Shown piece by piece: positions 5,653 through 6,048 of a stretch of 6,048 nucleotides of DNA. Numbering within the stretch: position 1 is the stretch's first letter; the number at the start of each line of letters is the position of its first letter. The stretch spans positions 1 to 6,048 of the forward strand of contig URUX01000151.1 of the NCBI GenBank assembly GCA_900551135.1, written 5' to 3'. The DNA is from an uncultured Clostridium sp. (lineage in GTDB: Bacteria; Bacillota; Clostridia; Lachnospirales; Lachnospiraceae). A program made the position numbers and the translations under genes. Under the pieces are notes generated by a model. That model made no database searches. It was not told where the DNA came from and saw only the letters and a list, made by a program, of their open reading frames with translations.

Positions 5653-5697
5653 CTTATCATATCTCACCCTGAGAATCCAGCTTCTATTTATGATAAG
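5653..5697 (-). repeat. 9-bp inverted repeat spanning the rlmH stop codon
   Basis: CTTATCATA (5653-5661) and TATGATAAG (5689-5697) on the plus strand are exact reverse complements, 27 bases apart. A second small inverted repeat, TCTCA (5662-5666) and TGAGA (5670-5674), abuts one arm. On the transcript the outer stem pairs the last rlmH codons with the spacer before the Rpn gene. There is no U-tract after it, so it is not a standard terminator. Confidence 0.4.
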
Positions 5698-6048
5698 GCG
5701 CCCCTGAAATAATCCGGTAGCTGCGGTAAATCTGCTCCAACAAAATCACCCGCATAAGCTGATGGGGAAAGGTCATTTTCGAAAAGCTCAGCTTATAATC
5801 TGCCCGTTTCAATACCTTATCACTTAGCCCCAGGGAGCCTCCGATCACAAAAGCAATGGAGCTGACACCTGAAATACCAAGACGTTCTATCTTTTCGGAC
5901 AGCTCCACAGAATCTGCCATCTGTCCGTCAATAGCAAGAGCGATCACATAATCCTGCTCCCGGATATGTTTCAGAAGCCGTTCACCTTCTGTATCCTTGA
6001 TCTGCTGATTCACAGTCTCAGAGGCTTTGTCCGGTGTCTTTTCATCCG
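5684..6048 (-). CDS. rlmH: 23S rRNA pseudouridine-1915 N3-methyltransferase RlmH, 5' end missing (partial)
   Basis: RlmH is a small SPOUT-fold enzyme that methylates N3 of pseudouridine 1915 in helix 69 of 23S rRNA on assembled ribosomes, using SAM bound in a C-terminal trefoil knot. The reading frame is open to the window edge, so the first complete codon is at 6046 and 120 residues are visible. The family is about 155-160 residues, so roughly 40 N-terminal residues are missing. The visible part starts DEKTPDKASE, matching the mid-protein segment of S. aureus RlmH. It then shows FVIGGSLGLS, the knot sequence LSFSKMTFPHQLMRVILLEQ, IYRSYRI and the invariant C-terminal PYHK. An in-frame GTG at 6013 is internal, not the start. 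The stop TAG at 5686-5684 is 51 bases before the likely Rpn start. Confidence 0.96.
   Translation of the reverse strand, partial: DEKTPDKASETVNQQIKDTEGERLLKHIREQDYVIALAIDGQMADSVELSEKIERLGISGVSSIAFVIGGSLGLSDKVLKRADYKLSFSKMTFPHQLMRVILLEQIYRSYRIISGAPYHK

Noticed and set aside
5656..5684. Possible sigma-A promoter before the Rpn gene (TATGAT at 5661-5656)
   Set aside because: The -10 is reasonable, but the sequence 17 bases upstream (GAAGCT) does not resemble TTGACA and there is no clear extended -10.

Overview
The window looks like a chromosomal segment of a spore-forming, low-to-moderate GC Clostridia, most likely a Lachnospiraceae-type gut bacterium. The reasons are the start of a spoIIIA sporulation operon, an Rpn-family PD-(D/E)XK protein of the type common in Lachnospiraceae, good AGGAGG-type ribosome binding sites, and generally AT-leaning codon use. 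The taxonomic call is inference from remembered families; no search was run.

Every gene I can support lies on the minus strand, so transcription runs from high to low coordinates. In that order they are: rlmH (5' end cut off by the window edge, to 5684); an Rpn-family nuclease/transposase-like gene (4694-5527, with an upstream in-frame relic to 5632); a P-loop nucleoside/nucleotide kinase-like gene (4004-4639); an RsmH-like methyltransferase paralog with an N-terminal extension (2956-4023); an S66 / MccF-like LD-carboxypeptidase (1861-2907); a GNAT acetyltransferase (1282-1839); spoIIIAA (245-1237); and the first half of spoIIIAB (1-248). Gaps are short (20-55 bp) or genes overlap (kinase/RsmH-like by 20 bp, spoIIIAA/spoIIIAB by 4 bp). 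No stretch above 300 bases lacks a gene. No tRNA, rRNA, CRISPR array or insertion sequence ends were seen.

Functionally there are three blocks. The right end is rRNA modification (RlmH) followed by an AT-rich Rpn gene that looks like a later insertion and whose original start codon appears to have become ATA. The middle is a run of housekeeping or accessory enzymes: the kinase-like protein is tightly coupled to the RsmH paralog, then come the peptidase and the acetyltransferase. The left end begins the spoIIIA operon, which makes the mother-cell half of the SpoIIIA-SpoIIQ channel between mother cell and forespore. A candidate sigma-E promoter overlaps the end of the acetyltransferase gene and could start this operon independently.

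The points most worth a second look are the ATA start of the Rpn gene, the RsmH paralog with its altered N-terminal motif and coupled kinase partner, and a perfect terminator-like hairpin inside spoIIIAA just before the Walker A codons. I did not find a convincing wholly new system.
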